From assembly GCA_902478715.1 (NCBI GenBank), contig CABSMC010000099.1:1-8156 (forward strand): DNA of 8,156 bases. Direction: 5' to 3'. The notes under the pieces are model-generated. The model was not told the origin of the DNA, ran no database searches, and saw only the letters and a list, made by a program, of their open reading frames with translations. The position numbers and the translations under genes are program-made. Numbering within the stretch: position 1 is the stretch's first letter; each line of letters starts with the position of its first letter. This DNA is from an uncultured Adlercreutzia sp. (GTDB taxonomy: Bacteria > Actinomycetota > Coriobacteriia > Coriobacteriales > Eggerthellaceae). This document shows, piece by piece, positions 6,320 through 8,156 of this stretch.

Positions 6320-7750
6320 GTGGAACGCGAAGTGGCTTGGAAGAAGTACGACGAGGCGTCGCTGGACGAGCTTGAGGCGCTGGCCGTCGACTACATCGAT
6401 TTCATCTCCGAGAACAAGACCGAGCGCGAGTGCGCCGCGGCCGCCATCGCCGCCGCTGAGGACGCCGGCTACGACTCGCTGGCCGATTGCATAGCCGCCG
6501 GCACGCCGGTGGGCCCGGGCAGCAAGCTGTGGGCCTGTGCCCAGGGCAAAGCCGTCATCCTCGTGCATGTGGGAACCGCGCCCATCTCCGACGGCATGAA
6601 CATCCTGGGGGCGCACATCGACTCGCCGCGCCTCGACATCAAGCAGAACCCGCTGTACGAGGCGAACGACTTCGCGCTTTTGGACACGCACTACTACGGC
6701 GGCATCAAGAACTACCAGTGGACGGCGCTGCCGCTGGCGCTTCACGGCGTGGTGGCCAAAACCGATGGCGAGGTGGTGGAGGTGAACATCGGCGACGACC
6801 CGGCTGACCCGGTGTTCTGCGTGACCGACCTGCTCCCCCACTTGGGTTCCCAGCAGATGGACAAGAAGGGCTCGAAGGTCGTGGAAGGCGAGGACTTGGA
6901 CGTGCTCGTGGGCAACCGGCCGCTTGCGAACACCGCCGACCCCTCCGACTCCAAGGAAGCCGAGGGCGCTGACGCCCCAAAAGATCCCGTGAAGGCCTAC
7001 GTGCTGGCGCTTCTGGCCGACAAGTACGGCATCGCCGAGGAGGACTTCCTCTCCGCCGAGCTGGAGGTGGTGCCCGCCGGCCGCGCCCGCGACCTCGGCT
7101 TCGATCGTTCCATGGTCATCGGCTACGGCCAGGACGACCGCGTGTGCGCCTACACCTCCCTTGCGGCCCAGCTGGCCTTGGGCGACGACATCCCCGCCCG
7201 CACCGCCGTCTGCGTGCTGGTGGACAAGGAGGAGATCGGCAGCGTGGGCGCCTCCGGCATGGCCTCGATGTTCTTCGAGAACACCATCGCCGAGATCATG
7301 GCGCTCGCCGGCGAGAGCAGCCCGCTGCGCCTGCGCCGCGCCCTCACCCGCTCGCGCATGCTGTCCTCGGACGTGTCCGCCGGATTCGACCCCGCCTACG
7401 CGAGCGTCTTCGAGGCGAAGAACTCCGCCTATCTGGGCCGCGGCCTCGTGTTCAACAAGTACACCGGCGCGCGGGGCAAAAGCGGCTCCAACGACGCCTC
7501 GGCCGAGTACGTCGCGCTCGTGCGCCGCATCATGGATGACGCGGGCGTGAGCTTCCAGACCGCCGAGCTGGGCCGCGTGGACGCCGGCGGCGGCGGAACC
7601 ATCGCCTACATCCCCGCGAAGTACGGCATGGACGTCATCGACTCCGGCGTGCCCGTGCTTTCAATGCACTCCCCCTGGGAAGTCACGAGCAAGGCCGACA
7701 TCTACGAGGCTCGTCGCGGCTACGAGGCCTTCCTGCGCGCGGAGGGCTAA
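6320..7750 (+). CDS. M18-family metallo-aminopeptidase
   Basis: This encodes a 476-residue cytosolic zinc aminopeptidase of family M18 (aspartyl aminopeptidase / yeast aminopeptidase I type), which removes N-terminal, often acidic, residues from peptides. Metal and catalytic motifs appear in order: GAHIDSPR with His99, the GYGQDDRV segment with the bridging Asp (272 or 273), VDKEEIGS with Glu304/Glu305, SSDVSAGFDP with Asp351, and LSMHSPWE with His450. An acidic, probably disordered insert lies at about 203-222. The length is normal for bacterial members. The start is GTG at 6320, with AGGAAG four bases upstream. The gene diverges from rubrerythrin and is followed by a T6 terminator. The N-terminal specificity cannot be assigned from sequence alone. 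M18 enzymes usually form dodecamers. Confidence 0.95.
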   Translation: MEREVAWKKYDEASLDELEALAVDYIDFISENKTERECAAAAIAAAEDAGYDSLADCIAAGTPVGPGSKLWACAQGKAVILVHVGTAPISDGMNILGAHIDSPRLDIKQNPLYEANDFALLDTHYYGGIKNYQWTALPLALHGVVAKTDGEVVEVNIGDDPADPVFCVTDLLPHLGSQQMDKKGSKVVEGEDLDVLVGNRPLANTADPSDSKEAEGADAPKDPVKAYVLALLADKYGIAEEDFLSAELEVVPAGRARDLGFDRSMVIGYGQDDRVCAYTSLAAQLALGDDIPARTAVCVLVDKEEIGSVGASGMASMFFENTIAEIMALAGESSPLRLRRALTRSRMLSSDVSAGFDPAYASVFEAKNSAYLGRGLVFNKYTGARGKSGSNDASAEYVALVRRIMDDAGVSFQTAELGRVDAGGGGTIAYIPAKYGMDVIDSGVPVLSMHSPWEVTSKADIYEARRGYEAFLRAEG

Positions 7751-7812
7751 TCCATGCCGCACCCTTCTCGTGGCGCGCACTCTGGCGGGGCGAGTCGCCG
7801 ATGGCGCCCCTC

Positions 7813-7846
7813 AAGCACCTCTGGAACATTCAGGTGGCGCTTTTTT
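7813..7846 (+). terminator. Intrinsic terminator of the aminopeptidase gene
   Basis: AAGC-ACCT (7813-7820) pairs with AGGT-(GGC bulge)-GCTT (7832-7842) around an 11-nt loop and runs into six T residues (7841-7846). A second GGGGCG/CGCCCC hairpin (7787-7792 with 7805-7810) lies just before it. The T-run is also the outer end of the inverted repeat described next. Confidence 0.6.
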
Positions 7847-8075
7847 GGCAGAAATTGCGATTGTTAGCAAGGAGCACCCCCCTCCCGCAAAAGCGATGGG
7901 GCAATTCGGATCGAAAGAAGCCCCTTTTCTCGTACATGCATGAAGAATGCCCTGGTTCCACCGGGGCATTCTTCATAAAAGAGCGCAGACGCTAAGGCAT
8001 TAAGCAACTCAACGCCCTTCTGAACCAAACTGCAAGTCGGCAACGTTGCTAACAATCGCAATTTCTGCCGAAAAA
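7841..8075. mobile_element. 235-bp non-coding element with 30-bp terminal inverted repeats (MITE-like)
   Basis: Positions 7841-7870 and 8046-8075 are inverted repeats matching at 29 of 30 bases; the inner 24 bp (7847-7870 with 8046-8069) are exact. The 175 bp between them has no plausible gene. It holds a GGGGC/GCCCC hairpin with a nested TTCG/CGAA stem followed by TTTT (7898-7928), and a long internal hairpin (7940-7976). Size, terminal repeats, lack of coding and a site between convergent genes suggest a miniature inverted-repeat element. I see no target-site duplication at either possible boundary, so a structured RNA or a compound terminator is an alternative. Confidence 0.5.
7940..7976. 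repeat. 17-bp hairpin inside the terminal-repeat element
   Basis: Positions 7940-7956 pair with 7960-7976 over 17 bp including one G-T pair, leaving a 3-nt loop (ATGAAGAATGCCC arm). No T-run follows on either strand, so it does not look like a working terminator. It may be a decayed one or the core fold of the element. Confidence 0.8.
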
Positions 8076-8101
8076 TGAAGGGGCGTCTTGCCTGAACTGC
8101 A

Positions 8102-8156
8102 CTAGTCGGCGACGATGACGGTGCCCGTCTCGCCGCGCAGGCCGGCGGCCGCGCAC
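8102..8156 (-). CDS. C-terminal end of a gene, possibly carbamate kinase
   Basis: Only the last 17 complete codons and a TAG stop (8102-8104) lie in the window; the gene continues past the right edge. The fragment reads ...AAAGLRGETGTVIVAD. The L-x-G-E-x-G-T-x-I pattern resembles the extreme C-terminus of carbamate kinases of the arginine deiminase pathway, as I remember them, and G/C third positions support coding. With so few residues the family call is weak; that something is encoded here is more likely than not. It converges on the aminopeptidase gene across the inverted-repeat element. No strong terminator of its own is visible before that element. Confidence 0.4.
   Translation of the reverse strand, partial: CAAAGLRGETGTVIVAD

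Noticed and set aside
7940..7976. tRNA-like T-arm suspected from the GGTTCC stretch
   Set aside because: The bases do not fit GGTTCRANNCC, and no acceptor, D or anticodon stems surround it; the region folds as one long hairpin.
7801..7995. 64-codon plus-strand open frame across the right-end element
   Set aside because: It runs through the terminator and one terminal repeat, lacks a ribosome binding site and shows no coding-like codon use.

Overview
The window looks like chromosome from a GC-rich anaerobic actinobacterium, most plausibly a gut Coriobacteriia/Eggerthellaceae member. The reasons are strong G/C preference at third codon positions, a rubrerythrin typical of strict anaerobes, compact single-gene transcription units each closed by its own intrinsic terminator, and AAGGAG-type ribosome binding sites. 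The taxonomic call is inference; there is no rRNA gene or other lineage marker.

Layout, left to right. 1-190: a perfect 22-bp inverted repeat, then the terminator of a TDT-family membrane transporter (191-1180, minus). The transporter diverges from a LysR-type regulator (1391-2272, plus) across an AT-rich control region containing a dyad. The regulator converges on an IMP dehydrogenase gene (2374-3891, minus); the two share a bidirectional terminator. Upstream of the IMP dehydrogenase gene are its promoter (TATAAT) and then a small basic-protein gene (3999-4331, minus), whose reading frame runs through a strong intrinsic terminator. Further right are a two-copy 18-bp direct repeat, an alpha/beta-hydrolase gene (4521-5330, minus), and a rubrerythrin gene (5547-6155, minus) with its own terminator. 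Rubrerythrin diverges from an M18 metallo-aminopeptidase gene (6320-7750, plus). The last stretch is a 235-bp non-coding element bounded by 30-bp near-perfect inverted repeats. It lies between the aminopeptidase gene and the converging C-terminal end of a minus-strand gene that may encode carbamate kinase (8102-8156).

The genes do not form one pathway. They are mostly housekeeping (GMP synthesis, peptide turnover, peroxide defence) plus one regulator/transporter pair. I see no phage, CRISPR, toxin-antitoxin or defence system. The items most worth a second look are the small gene with a terminator inside an ORF that has no stop codon before it in any frame, the inverted-repeat element at the right end, the paired 18-bp repeats upstream of the small gene, and the Tritrichomonas-type IMP dehydrogenase.
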